From positions 11,505,338 to 11,569,337 of the forward strand of contig CM034401.1 in NCBI GenBank assembly GCA_019925095.2: 64,000 nt of DNA, read 5' to 3'. The position numbers were made by a program, and so were the translations under genes. This DNA is from Dendrolimus kikuchii (Eukaryota; Arthropoda; Insecta; Lepidoptera; Lasiocampidae). The notes below the pieces were generated by a model. It saw nothing but the letters and a program-made list of their open reading frames with translations. It did no database searches and was not told the origin of the DNA. Shown piece after piece: positions 11,364 through 26,300 of the stretch (position 1 is the first letter of the stretch; each line of letters begins with the position of its first letter).

Positions 11364-14300
11364 GTATTCCACCAAACTTTACAGCCTCCCTTTCTATACA
11401 AAACTGTCCTTCCCAAATAAGTCGTAAATAGCTTACAATTGCTGATTTTATATGATAAATCATAGAATGCACAGTTATCTCAGCCCTACAATTTCAAAAC
11501 CTAGCAACTGACATTGCTATTTAAGTGAATGTTTGCATTTATTGTCTGCTAGGAATTTCCCGATTTATTGTGCTTGCCAAAACGTGTAAAACCATTAAAA
11601 TATGGTGGTAACACTCCCAATAGGCTTAATAAAAATATTTGAAATAGCATCTTGTTGAAGTTCATGATATTTCTTTTTAGCCGTATTGTAAAAATTTTTG
11701 AGAATCACTTGCTAGGTTCTGAAATTGCACAGCTGATCTGTTGCTAACTAAAAGCAGAAATAATGCTTTTTAGGGTTCCACCGCCATTTTTTATACTGCA
11801 CAAATGCAATATGTCCACCCGGCAACGTAGACCGAATTTCCTAGAATCAGTTTTTACTTTAAAATCCGCAACACCTGGCTAATGATTCCAATACTACAAT
11901 GGGCCGTATGCCAATATGTAAACAAAAAAGGACGACCATAAAAGAAATTCAATGTTATTAGGGGTAATAAATATGCTTTGTGGCGGCCTCTGTGGTTGAG
12001 CGGGCTAAGCCTTTGCCGGCGTAGCTCACTGCAACCCAGAGGTTCTGGGTTCGATTCCTGGTATAGTAAATTTCGGAAATGTATTTTATCCGTTATTTAC
12101 TATGGTCTGGGTGTCTGGGATCGGCCCCAGGGTAGTCCGTTGTATATTACCCATAACACAAGCGTAACTTGCTTAATTTGGGGATATACAATAGGTGTTG
12201 TCTGCCGATTATTTATTTGTTTCAGATATGCAGGTGGATTTTGTTTTTGTCGGGACCTGAGTTGTAACAATATTGTCACGCTTGTTTCCCATTGGGGTAG
12301 GCAGAGACGATAGATCTCCACCTTCTATGATCCAGACAAACACTTCGGTTCATCAACTTTAAATTATATGCTCATTTTAGGGTTCTATAGTCAAATTGCA
12401 GTAAACTTTATTTTATCACTAAGATATCCATTATACTCTGAATGAAGGACATACTTGGCTTTTATTATTTTATGTCCCTTATTTTTCTTCAATTGGAGCA
12501 TTCAGACCTATTAACGTAGTTAGGTATTATAGTGTTTCAGTTAATCAGAGAACTTATTCTGTTTGAAATTTCAGGGAAAAAGCATATTTAGAGGGTGGTA
12601 TACACTTTGTGACATCTCGGATATTGGTTGTTGACTTACTAAAGAATAGAGTGCCAATTTCACATGTCACTGGCATAATTGTTTTGAGGGCGCACACAGT
12701 ACTGGAGTCATGTCAGGAAGCATTTGCACTCAGGCTCTATAGGCAAAGTAACAAGGTAATACTTGCTCTGAAAGAGCAATCATAATATAAATAGAACCAT
12801 TGAAAATATTCATTCAAGCATATCCTATTTTTGTATTTTGTAATAATTCAAAAGATGAATGTAAATACATATCGATGGGTGAAAGGCTATTTGTTTTAAA
12901 TGATATTTTTAAAATTCGTCGGTAGAAAAGTTTGAAGTTTCAAGTGACCCAGAAAAACGCATCACTAACGAACTATGTACCATACTTAAAAAAAGAACAT
13001 CTATAGATTGAAACTAGACATCAGATTATTTATATTTCTTTAAGTTGAGACATTAGGATAAAACAAACCCGTAGTGTTTTATTAAGTTTCACACAAAATG
13101 TCGCTTAAAACAAATAGCCTTTCAACCCTCGATATTAATAATTATTGTGATCTTGCGGGTATGTAAGCTATTACTTTCATCTAAAAAAAAACTACTTGTT
13201 GCGCCAGAGCCAGCTGGATTAAAATATTCTCGCTGACTTATAACTTGTTCAGTTTTGTCAAACACCATGTATTCAAAGGCCCAGGTGGTGAATAATATAA
13301 ATCGTAACATAAACTTAAATATAGTACTTTGGGGTATTTGTAACATGAAGCTGAGTTCTTCATTTATCAATACCGGATTTAGTTGTGAATGGATGAGTCC
13401 AATATTGACTATGATCGCTCCTGCTTAACCTTGAGGATTTTTTGATTAAAACCGTTAGGTGTATGGCCCGGCAAGTCACGTCACTTAATTACTGACATAT
13501 ATTATTTGCGATAAAAAAATTTTTTTTTAAAGTCCTTGGGTTCTGTTCATAACAATATTTATCATGATTAGTTGTAATTTCAAACTATGATAGTAGTAAA
13601 TAGTAACTTTAAAAAGAAATGTATAGTAACTTAATTTAGCTGGACTCAAGTCTGAAATTTCCTTTATCAGCACTTTACACATCTGTAAATGTAGATGTAG
13701 TATCCTTTATGATATGGCTGGATCGAACTTTTACTAATATAATATAATAATTTTCGAAACTATCGAAGTTCATAATGTTGAAAAACTCAGTTAATACAAA
13801 AACTTGGTTTTGTATACATACACAGATTGAAATCTAGATATAACTGAAGCACAGAACTTATGTAGACACTAAATTAACTTAACTAAATTAATGTGATCAC
13901 AGCCAAAAGTATTGCTTTCCCCCTTATTCACGCACAGATGTTTCAGCATTTATCCCTCCCTATTCATAATTATATTGTACATCCGTGTCCTTATCTACAC
14001 GTGTAGATAAGGACACATACATATATAAATAACCTAATTAAATTATATTTCAGACTGGTTTTATCAAAGCATTTTCAAATTCTCCTATATCATTTACATT
14101 TGGCTATAATCAAATTGAAAAGGTAATGAGGGCACTATTTATTACTGAGTTGTTCTTATGGCCAAGGTGTGTATAATTCAGAATTTCAATTATTTATATG
14201 AGTAAATTATTTAAAATAATAATGTTACATATATTAGGAATTTGATTGTTATGCCATATGACTTTGATATTTGATTTGATAAATTCTATATCCGAATTTG

Positions 14301-17300
14301 TATAAAAAAGTGTTTGTTGCAGCAGCCATTGAATTTAGCATTGAAATGTATGTATTGGGGGCGAAAAAGGGGTTACTTGGAAAGTTTCCGGGAGTTTTAA
14401 AAATGGGTAACTTTATACATTTCCATGTGGGCTTTCCCAGTTTTAATTTTGCTCCCTCGTATCGTTACCTCTGGCGGCGCCTTAGTGGGAAAATGACACC
14501 TAATAGCAGTTTTTGACAATGTCTCCTTTTCAACTCATTTTACAACAAAAACATCATACGTCTATCTCCGAAGTTTACCGGCGGAAAATAAAAAGAAAAT
14601 AAAATTGATAAGGGCCTTGCGGCTATTCCTACTGTGGCCAGCGAGTATTATGCAGTAATTTTTAACTTTTTCAAGCAAAGATCTCATCCTTAATTTTATA
14701 ACTTAAAATGTCAATGTTACCATACAGGTTTCATGGGACCATTATTAAGAATCTGAAAACTAGACAGGCTGAAGTAATGGAACTCTATGTTTCTTTAAGT
14801 TCAAATATGAGCCATATCCAAACATGTCTTCTTGATATCATGAATTACACAGTTAAACAACTTAAAAGTATCAACAGAACTATTGATATGCAGGTAAATA
14901 TACTTCTTATTTACTTTTGTACAGTACGAGCAAAACTTGAATGCAGTTCGAGTAAAGTTAGTTCTATGAGTATGAGCAGGTCCAAACAAATTGTAATGTT
15001 TATTACACCTTACGGTGTGCTGTTTTAAAGAGATAACATGCAAGACGCAAGTCCGAATAGCGGCGGAGTGAGAGCGCAACCCTTCTCTGTGGTTGAATCT
15101 TATAGTTGTGTTCTGCACAATGATGTGTACGCACTTCAAGGACGCACTTATTGCTTGTACTGTATACAATTAAGGATCATTTACATTAGAACATGGTCAT
15201 ACATTATTTATGAAATCATTCATGCTGTACCAAGCATTAGAAAAGACTTAGATATAAGTATGACATAAAGTCTCAGCTAAATAGGTCATACAGGGGCCCT
15301 ATATGCGGTTTGGATATCTTTAAAAAGCAGAAAAAGTATGACTGATGTTGGCATTTTATTTCAATGTTTACATCGTTTATTAATAAGAAAATGATAGCAA
15401 TAATAGTCTTGCTATTCGCGAATTTTATATTTAATCGACTATGCGTTTTAACGCTTTAAGCGCATTTATAATCTGATATTTTTATCTCTTTCAGGCAGAT
15501 AAAATATAGATCTTATTTTCTTATACATAACATTTATTAGAAATCTGTACTTCAGTTTGGTACTTTTTGCAGGAAATAACAACCGAGAATTGTTTGTTAA
15601 AGAAATTTCATAAAATATTACAATCACAATTAGACTGTGTTTGGCATCAGCTAAGTACAAGAACCAAGGAATATATCCAGGATTTGAAAGTTTTAAGAAC
15701 CATGATCATGTGAGTTTATTGCATACTAGCGTTGCTTTCACCGCGGCTACGCCGCGTGGAAATTTCCTGAGTTGTGGCTATCTTACTTACATAAAAAAAA
15801 CTTAATCCGTGTTTATCCGTGCAGGAACGGAGAAAGAATACAGTTTCCTGCGGCCGGGCGGCCTGCCGTAAGAGCCACAGCCAGGTGGTAAGGCATTTGC
15901 CCGACTGGATAGCTACCACCCCTGGTCTAAAGTATGTCGCTATAACAACCTTGAGTTGTGTTCCGACATTAGTGACCGGGTTCCAGTCTCCCTTAAGAGA
16001 GCAGCAGCGCATTTGTAGCACCTTTGGTGTTGCAAATGTCTATAGGCGATGGTAACCGCTTTTCATCAAGTGAGCAGTCTGTCTGTCTGCTGAATTCCTG
16101 CAATAAAAAAAACTTAATTAGTTTTTTTTTATATATACTAGCCTTCAATGAAAATTCATCTAACTGGTGGTGAAAAACGCATAAAAATTATAATTACATT
16201 ATTGTATACAATGTCACATCACAAATAACGCATTAAACTCATCGCTAAATCTGCGTGAAACACTCACGTTAAAGCATTACAGACAAACAGAAAAATATAC
16301 TTTTATCCCGGAAACTATCCCATCTTTCATCCTTGGCATCGAAAATATGTATAGACTGAATTTCAGCCAAATCGGTCCAGTAGTTTTTCCGTGAAAGCCT
16401 AACAGACAGACAGACGACACTGAATATATATTTAGTTATATATTATTTCAGCGTCAAAGATAATGTAAGAGCAGTATAATAAAATAGTATAAAATATAGA
16501 AAGACATAAATAAATAAACAATAAAAATATGTTACATAGGTTAAGATTGAAAGAATAAGTTAATAAAGAGGTTTGCACCTAGTTAAGTAAATAAAGTAAG
16601 TAAGCAAGAAAAATATGTATAAATAGAGAAATGTAAGTTTTTTGTAGAATATTAAAACAATTAGAAATAAATTGTATTAGCTCGGATATATCTTGTTCGT
16701 CCGGGCCCACCAGGAAAAAAAAAAAAAACAGACAGAGTTACTTTCGCATTTATAATATTATAATAGGGATTAGTGAGTATAGATGATTTCTTATGTGGAT
16801 GTGGTAAACAATAAAAAGTTTTTTATCCATCTATATAACACTGTCTAAAAAATTGAGAGGAAGAAGACTGAGGTCGTATGGACATGTAATGAGGAGGGAT
16901 GAAAGTCACGTGACAAAAATAATGTTAAACTGCAAGATTGATGGATATAAATATAAAGGTAGACCAATAAAGAGATGGATGGATTATGTGAAGGAAGATA
17001 TGATGATTTGTGGTGTGACAAAGTACCTAAGTCAGAATAGAGGTGTATAGAAGAAAACGACATATTGTGCCGACCCCAAATAATTGGGAGAAGGTGAAAG
17101 AAAAGAGCGGGATAACACTACCTTACTAATATCCGCTTTCTATCAGGTGGACCGTCTACCTGTTTGCTGAACTCATGCAATAATAAGCTTTTTTAAAAAG
17201 GTTTTTAAGTACAAGCTTTTGAGATTCTGAATATCATGTAGCAGCAGAGTGCTAGCCAAGACAAGTAAAACGAGCCCAAACACGACGGGTCTATCTTGTT

Positions 17301-20300
17301 TAGTAAAGGAGTTCCTATAGCCACCTTCCGACTCCATCATCAGATCAGCTCCATGGTACCATATTAATATTATTGCATTGTCATGCGACATACATATGCG
17401 TGCAAAATTTCAGCTCAATCGGAAACCGGGAAGTTGGTCAAACTCAACTTGCAAGATTCCATCCGAACTTACATACATAGGTACATCCAATGCAAGTTAA
17501 ATAAAAGCCTGTAAAATAAATTATCTCCGAAAGGTATTGTTCATGACTGATTACATGGTACACCTCGAGAAACTAAAGTTTACTAAAGGACAGTTACATT
17601 ATTGGAGTAGCGACAGATTGGTTGGCTTCCAAGTTATATTGAATTAATAGCGGATAATATTGCATGTAATATTGTTTACTTTTTAGCAATCTTATACACG
17701 ACGACGCAGTTTCATTTTATGCTTTGGTGAGCAAATACCGAACCCCAGAGTATGCGAAAGTAAATTCAGGCTGGATATTACTAGACTCTGCCGAACAGTT
17801 ATTCCGTTTAGCGAAATCAAGGGTTTACAACCACAAAAATGGTAATTAATTTTTTGCCTCTCTTAAAAATCAATAAGTTTAATTTCTTTGCAGTACCATC
17901 TGCCAGATTTTTGCTGTTTTAGAAGACCCCTTTTGGAAAGGACACCTACATTTTTTTAAAACTACTGCGTCAATACGAATTTTCGCATAAAACGTGCCAA
18001 CATTTAATATATAATATACTGGTGAAGTTTGCAAGTGAACCTTCAAGGCCAAGTTCTGAACCATGAAAAATAGTGATAACATTCAAAAGAATCTCGGGGC
18101 CAATTTTGATGTTAGTTCATCAAGTGGTATCATAAATTTTTGAAAAATCAATTATCCTACTTAGGAATTGAATCTGCTGGTTTTGAAAAAAAAAACACAA
18201 CTGTATTATTATTACACTGTTCTATAGTGTAGCTTATATAGATCATTTTTTGTAAAGGAATGTTAAACACGATCGCGTGTCATCAGACAAGTCTTAAATC
18301 ACAATGAAGTCTCTTAGGCCAGTTCCTACATCTTGACAACCATTCGTTCGCCTTACTACCGGTTAAAATTTGACATAGCTGTATATAGGTAATGTCCAAT
18401 GTCGTACTAATGGTAAGGCAAGTGAATAAATAGTAAGAAAATATAGGAACCGTCCATGAGTGACTTTACTTAACAAAATAACTGTGAAATGTTTGGTCCT
18501 CGTTACATAACTTTTAAACTTGTTCCATTGTGACACTGGAGGTGATGAGACAATCCCGCTCATGCTGGAGAGCCCTACGACCGATTCAGGTCCGGTCTCG
18601 ACTCTGCCACGCGTGCAAAGATTACATAGGACGCTATTTTCGAATTAATCTCTGACTAGGACTTGAGACCGCCGACCTGTAGAAGTTTTGTATGAAGTTA
18701 GTAAGGGCGTCCCTTACCCCCCCTAACATGAAAAACAATCAGTTGACATTTGTCTCTATGGAAGTCTTAATTGTTTACACAGTCATATCCGAATTTATAT
18801 TTGTGAAACCAATGTAGGTTAATTTATTAGCATATTTTCCTAGAGTTTGATCCCGAACTATCACCAAAATGGAAATGTCTCAGCGATTTATTACAATCGG
18901 AAATACCAGAAGAGGTAAAGAAAAAGGGGTGCAAAAAGACAAACGTTACAAAAATACTCGTACTGTGTCAAGATAATAAAACGTGTTGCCAGTTGAATCA
19001 GTACTTAACAATGGGAGCAAATAAGTATTTATTTTACATTGCGTTTAGAAGAGATCTATCAATAAATTCTGTTTCATCAAAATTTAAAACATTAAAAGAA
19101 ACTGTAAATAATGAAATTAGTAAAAAGGATAAAATAGATGCTACAGAAGAAAAAGCTAATCAAAACAAAACATTGGAAGAAGATGAGCAAATTAATTTAG
19201 ATGAAATAAATAAATCTAATTTCATATTGACACTTACACAAATGGATTCAAAATCTGAAAGTAAGATCGACAGCACTGAGGATGTAATGTTTGAACCAAT
19301 CTCTCAGGTAATTTAAATCATGTTTTGAAGATTTCCGTTGACTTCTAATAACAATAAAATAAGGAATACCATTCTTTTAAAATATGCTATTACCCCACGT
19401 CTAGTTCCGTGGTATCGAACAGTAAAGTGGGTAGTGTGAGAACGCAAACAACACCCGCCCTGAACCTACGTTCTCCTCGTTCCCAGTTTTTCTTGTGGAA
19501 CTCAAAGAACGGGTAATGTGAGCGCGAGTACCTGTTTACATACTGCCTTCAAGCGCACTTGCCGTAGGGCACTAGGAGATTAGGCCTATGTTCAGAAGGG
19601 GTATCCGATTGGGTGGCAATGACACATTTTTAATGAGTAAAATACGATTAGTTTTTGGTTAAAATAGGTATATCTTTGAAATGTTGTATTTATTTAAGTA
19701 CATGTTAAATTGTTCACTTTTGGGTATTTTAATTTATGTGTGACATTTAGAATGGCACTGCTGCCTAGAGGCTTCTTACACAACACGAAAATCCTGAGAA
19801 CAACTCCTCTATCCCATTTTGTTTGTTTCCATTAGTTTGTTCTTTCTTCCCAGATAGATGATCTCGATATAACACAATTAGAAGCGGAAAAACCGTTAAT
19901 ATACATTCAGACATTCAAAGAGAATGGGAATAACTTTTCATTGGAACAAACATTAGACAAGTTACGTCCCGAATATATAATATTGTACCACAGCGATATG
20001 TCAGCTGTGAGGCAGATTGAACTCTTTGAGTGCAGAAAGAAACCGGAGGAGGCGATTAGTAAAATTTATTTCTTGATTCACGATAAAACTATTGAAGAGC
20101 AAGCATACTTAACTTCGTTAAAGAGAGAGAAGTTAGCATTTGAACAGCTGATCCAAACTAAAAGTGTGAGTAAATTAAAGCTCCATCTTAAATTTAAGTC
20201 TTAAAGAGCACAATTGATTCTTTAACAACAAATAAAATTGTAATATGTAAAAATAAATGCGAAAATTCTAGTAAGAACTCCTACTTATAATAAGTACATC

Positions 20301-23300
20301 ATAAGCGATCAGTTTTAGAATTTTTGTGTTTTTGAAAGTTGTCTTTAACAGGCTCTGAAATTGTTAACGGTTTCTAATGAAACTTTTAGGAATAAAACAG
20401 AAATTACATCTCAAGTATGTTCTATTTCCATATTTTAAATAGTTTAGAAGATACCAATATAATTTCTTGTCTGTTTATCTGTTTGTCGCTTTCTCTGTTT
20501 GAATAAAATGGTTTAAAATGATCTGACGGAAAAAATGGAATTCCAAAGCGATTTTTTCACCGATCGATAGCAAATTTTATGTAATAAAACGTATGACAAT
20601 TTTTTCCCGAAAATCTCACGGGAATTTTCTACGGGTAAAAGTTATTCGGGTGCATAAAAAATGGGTTTTTCCGATTCATTTTTCACTAAAACAATAACTT
20701 ACATTATTTTTTAAATGCTGTAATACTTTGTGTCCCGGGCATCCCGCGTGAATTTCAAGTCTAGCGTGGACGAAGTCGAATGCATATCCTAGTAATTTAT
20801 ATAAAAGTAGTAAGTTTTTCGCATTCTAGTATAATAGCGCAGATTTTGTCTATTATTTTGCTGTCGATTATCAAAAACCGCGTCGAAATCAGCCAAATAA
20901 TTTTAAAGTATGATTACAGCACCACTCACTCGTGTTTCAACTTATCAAATACTAAAAATGAAAAAAATCCATTTTGTTCACGTCATCAACAATTTGAAGA
21001 TAGAACTAAATAGCGACATAGCGTTGCCGACTGATTTGGCATCGCCATAGCTCTTCAAACGTGAACATATCGAGAGGTGTATCATGATCCCCCATTAACC
21101 TTACATTAAACAAATACTTTTGAAACCGATTTCAATGAGATTCAGATTAAGGCAAATAAATATAGAAGGCCGGTATTGAGGTTTACCCTACCGGTTATCA
21201 ACATCCCAGACGTTTCAAATCTAGAATATAATAGGGAATATGCATATTTTTTATTGAATTTTTAAATCATTGTTTACATCGTTTTATCGTAGGAAAAAAT
21301 AGAAATACTTTACTAAATGTGCAATTTTTTTTTTAAATATTTTCCTAATATTTTAATGACATCATAGTTCATTCTCAGTGTATGTTTACATGTTCATCTT
21401 TCTCAGTGTTTTCAATTTTAAACTAGATTTAATAGATGCATAACATTTTGTGATAAATTGTGGAAACAATATTAAAAGTACACCTAATAAAGTATTTTTT
21501 TTCATTTACTTTCTGTCATTATTGTATAAATAATATTCTCTCACAATAATACAATATTTTTCGAAACTACACTAATAAATTACGACAAACACAATCCCAA
21601 AACTAAAAACACTAGGTAGGTACGCAGTAAGTTCGCCTTTGTTGACAATCTGATAATGCCAAAACGAAAAATGACGACAATTGTCCATTTGACCAATTAG
21701 CGCTGCGTTTTTCGATTTTAAATATCCCGCGCATTTTTCACACTTTTTATTAATTACAATTTGTAAATTAAAGGAATTCAATAAAAAAATAAAGTAAGAC
21801 ATTTAATGCTACAGGAATAAACACATCATATAAAAAATTAACTCGTATTTGAATTACATGCATATTCCCCCTTATACTGTCGTAGTTTAAATAAGCTAAA
21901 GTAACATTAATAGAGAGCTATGAACTTAGATCATATATAATTATATCTCAATGGGTATGAAACAGCTGTTTCGTTATTTAAAAATAGCATAACCAATTAG
22001 ACTATTACAGGTTATGGTGATACCTTCATACCAAGACGGCAAAACAGATGAATTCTTTAATCTTAATGTAGAGGATGAACCCGAGAAACTGGACACTCGT
22101 AAAGCAGGTATTTACTTTAATGTATTTATCGCCGGGATTTATCGCTCGGATGATGCTGATAAATTTCTGTAAAAAATTCCAATTTTGGTTAAAAATATTT
22201 TTGAATAATATTTTCTTAAGTTTTCGCGACTTGTATACATAATAAAACTACGTTTTAACGGTTTTAAGCGCGGTAATTTTATTTGATTTTGGTTTTTCCG
22301 ACGTTTCGGCCACTTTTCAGTGGCCGTGATCACGGAAGACAAAGATGTCAAGTGTCAACGAGTATTGTTAAAGTTTTATTTAGCCTACCGCCAACTTATT
22401 AATTTTAATTATTTAATTTTTAATTTTGTTTATGGTTATTATTTAATCTATGGGAGCCTAATCTAATTTACTACCGCTTCGCAACATGTTATGGCTTGAA
22501 GAGAAGAAGCGGCGCAAGAAACTCTTCAGCAAACATGCCTAGCTCTAATAATTTTATATAATATTAAAATGGGTGGAAGGAAAAATAAAAGTAATTATCA
22601 GTCAAGTTGGTTTGTGTTCCGTTGTACGCAGAAAGAGCTCACAGTGTCTTGAGGTCTGGCAGCTGGTTTTTGCTGGGTTTGGGTCTTAATAGTTTTGATA
22701 ATTGGATCCCAAACAGGTGGTACTTGCCAACCATCTTCTCTATTGAAATTTGGGTGTTTTTTGATTTCAATAGCCTCACGCATCATTCTAGGTATGAAAC
22801 GATTCTCTTTCGCGAGGATTTGTGGGTTATCGAATCTGATGTAGTGGTTGGGTTTATCCAGCGTGTGTTCACTGATCGCAGACTTCGTAGACCTTGTGTG
22901 TTTCATGTCAGCAATGTGTTCTTTTACTCGTGTTTTTATGCTCCTCTTTGTTTGCCCAATGTATGACAATCCACACTCACAATCAAGCTTGTAAACCCCT
23001 GCATCCTGGAGTGGGATATTGCATTTCACAGGTCTCAGAAATTGGGTAATCTTTTTCTGCGGCTTGAAATATGTTTTGATTGAAGCTCGCCTGAGGATGT
23101 GACCAATTCTGTCTGTGACCCCCTTGATGTAGGGTAGGGTAGCAGGGCACCGCTCAACTGAAGGACGACCCATTAAGGTATTTATCTGTATGGGTAGGTT
23201 TCCTATACACCGTATGACCAAGAGTATTGTCAGGGTTCCTTAGGATGAGCACATCCAGAAAAGCTAATTTATTATTTGCCTCTAGTTCCATAGTAAATTT

Positions 23301-26300
23301 AATATTACTGCTAATGGAATTGAGATGATCTAGAAATGCAGAGACTTTATCATTTGGGAGGACGGCAAAAGTATCGTCTACGTACCTTTTATACATCTTC
23401 GGCTTAGCCGGAGCGGTATCCAGTGCCTTCTGCTCGAAGTCTTCCATAAAAATGTCAGCTACGACAGGAGACACCGGAGGGCCCATGGCTACACCGATGT
23501 TGTTTTTGTGAATTTTAGGTAACCCATACAGTTTAGGCGCTTTGGCGCAAGATGGTGTGAGTGCGGATACGTCTAAGCTTAATTTTTCGGAGTGTTTTTT
23601 CATAACCGCGATTGTTTGTTTGGTTACTTTATCCGTGGGGTCAGTTTTGACCTTTTTATAAGTGCTTTCGTCCGATAAAAGATCTTGTATTTTACTATTG
23701 TAATCAGACGTATCCATGACGACAGTCGCGTTACCTTTATCTGCACGGAGCACGGTTATTTCTGGTTTATTGCGAATGTTTTTTAAGGCAATATATTCAG
23801 CACGAGTGAGATTCGGTTTGGGTAGACGACTACGGCGTAAAACCGATGAGATATCTTGTCGTATAGCTTCCGCATCCTCTTTCTGCATGCTGTTCCTTAC
23901 CAGACATTCCTCTACGTTGCAGATTATGTTTTCAAAAGGTATTTTTCGCGGGGTTATTGCGTAATTAAGGCCTTTTTCTAATACCGAAACGGTGTTTTTA
24001 TCGAATGTTTGTTTTGACAGGTTAACCACCGACAGTGACATATGATTAGTGGTCGCGTTTCCGTGCACATCAACAATTGCTTCACAATGGAGCTCAGGTA
24101 TATTTTTTTGCGCGTTCCTTGTACCAAGATGTTTGTTTTGGTTTGTTAGCATTTGGTTGTATTTTGAAATTTGGCGGTTTTTTAGTTGTTCATATTTGAC
24201 CTTTGCTCTCTTGTTAACAATATCAATGTAGTTTTGGAAATCTTCTGTCGATAGTATTACCTGTATTTCATTGTTTTGCGTCTCGATAGCTCTATCTACG
24301 TGGTTCAAATTTAAACGGTGTTGGCGGATAAGGCATCTTAATAACTTTAAACTAGCCTGGCGTAGAATGCTGGCGCTTCCCGATATATCTTTTTTAGATG
24401 TTAATTTTACACATACCGGTATAATATTATTATCGCGACACCTTTTTAAGAAATTTAACGATGTCACTAAACGCGCATGTTTTGTTTTTAGGCACTCACA
24501 CCGCCGAATTTTATTTGCGATTTCCAGACCGTACTGGTTCACATAATATTTTCTTAAGTTTTCGCGACTTGTATACATAATAAAACTACGTTTTAACGGT
24601 TTTAAGCGCGGTAATTTTATTTGATTTTGGTTTTTCCGACGTTTCGGCCACTTTTCAGTGGCCGTGATCACGGAAGACAAAGATGTCAAGTGTCAACGAG
24701 TATTGTTAAAGTTTTATTTAGCCTACCGCCAACTTATTAATTTTAATTATTTAATTTTTAATTTTGTTTATGGTTATTATTTAATCTATGGGAGCCTAAT
24801 CTAATTTACTACCGCTTCGCAACATGTTATGGCTTGAAGAGAAGAAGCGGCGCAAGAAACTCTTCAGCAAACATGCCTAGCTCTAATAATTTTATATAAT
24901 ATTAAAATGGGTGGAAGGAAAAATAAAAGTAATTATCAGTCAAGTTGGTTTGTGTTCCGTTGTACGCAGAAAGAGCTCACAGTGTCTTGAGGTCTGGCAG
25001 CTGGTTTTTGCTGGGTTTGGGTCTTAATAGTTTTGATAATTGGATCCCAAACAGGTGGTACTTGCCAACCATCTTCTCTATTGAAATTTGGGTGTTTTTT
25101 GATTTCAATAGCCTCACGCATCATTCTAGGTATGAAACGATTCTCTTTCGCGAGGATTTGTGGGTTATCGAATCTGATGTAGTGGTTGGGTTTATCCAGC
25201 GTGTGTTCACTGATCGCAGACTTCGTAGACCTTGTGTGTTTCATGTCAGCAATGTGTTCTTTTACTCGTGTTTTTATGCTCCTCTTTGTTTGCCCAATGT
25301 ATGACAATCCACACTCACAATCAAGCTTGTAAACCCCTGCATCCTGGAGTGGGATATTGCATTTCACAGGTCTCAGAAATTGGGTAATCTTTTTCTGCGG
25401 CTTGAAATATGTTTTGATTGAAGCTCGCCTGAGGATGTGACCAATTCTGTCTGTGACCCCCTTGATGTAGGGTAGGGTAGCAGGGCACCGCTCAACTGAA
25501 GGTGGTTTGGGGCCTTTGTGACGTTGGTGTGGAGTCTTCAGCTGATTGCGTTGTAGAACTCGCTTGACATGCTGAAGCTCTCCAGCTATGTGGTTCTCGT
25601 CACAAATTTTCCGTGCTCTCTGAAACAAAGATTTGCCCACGGTAGCTAACTGACTAGGATGGTGGTGAGACGAACCATTAAGGTATTTATCTGTATGGGT
25701 AGGTTTCCTATACACCGTATGACCAAGAGTATTGTCAGGGTTCCTTAGGATGAGCACATCCAGAAAAGCTAATTTATTATTTGCCTCTAGTTCCATAGTA
25801 AATTTAATATTACTGCTAATGGAATTGAGATGATCTAGAAATGCAGAGACTTTATCGTTTGGGAGGACGGCAAAAGTATCGTCTACGTACCTTTTATACA
25901 TCTTCGGCTTAGCCGGAGCGGTATCCAGTGCCTTCTGCTCGAAGTCTTCCATAAAAATGTCAGCTACGACAGGAGACACCGGTGAGCCCATGGCTACACC
26001 GTTGATTTGGTCGTAGAAGCCGTAGTCCCACACGAAATAGCCAGATGTGAGGCAATGTTTTAGTAGATCTGCATATTCCTCAGGCATGTTATTATCTATT
26101 AGCTTCCTTTTGACAATCTCAATGCAGTCTTCCACTGGTAAACTGGTAAATAAGGACTGGACATCAAAACTGACTAGCGCAAGGGGATGTTGTTTTTGTG
26201 AATTTTAGGTAACCCATACAGTTTAGGCGCTTTGGCGCAAGATGGTGTGAGTGCGGATACGTCTAAGCTTAATTTTTCGGAGTGTTTTTTCATAACCGCG

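Noticed and set aside
12048..12058. B box as part of a functional tRNA gene
   Set aside because: No cloverleaf or anticodon arm could be drawn; the boxes fit a tRNA-derived SINE head.
16845..17063. Serine-rich small frame on - with a hydrophobic stretch
   Set aside because: Antisense of the RTE-like C-terminal scrap.
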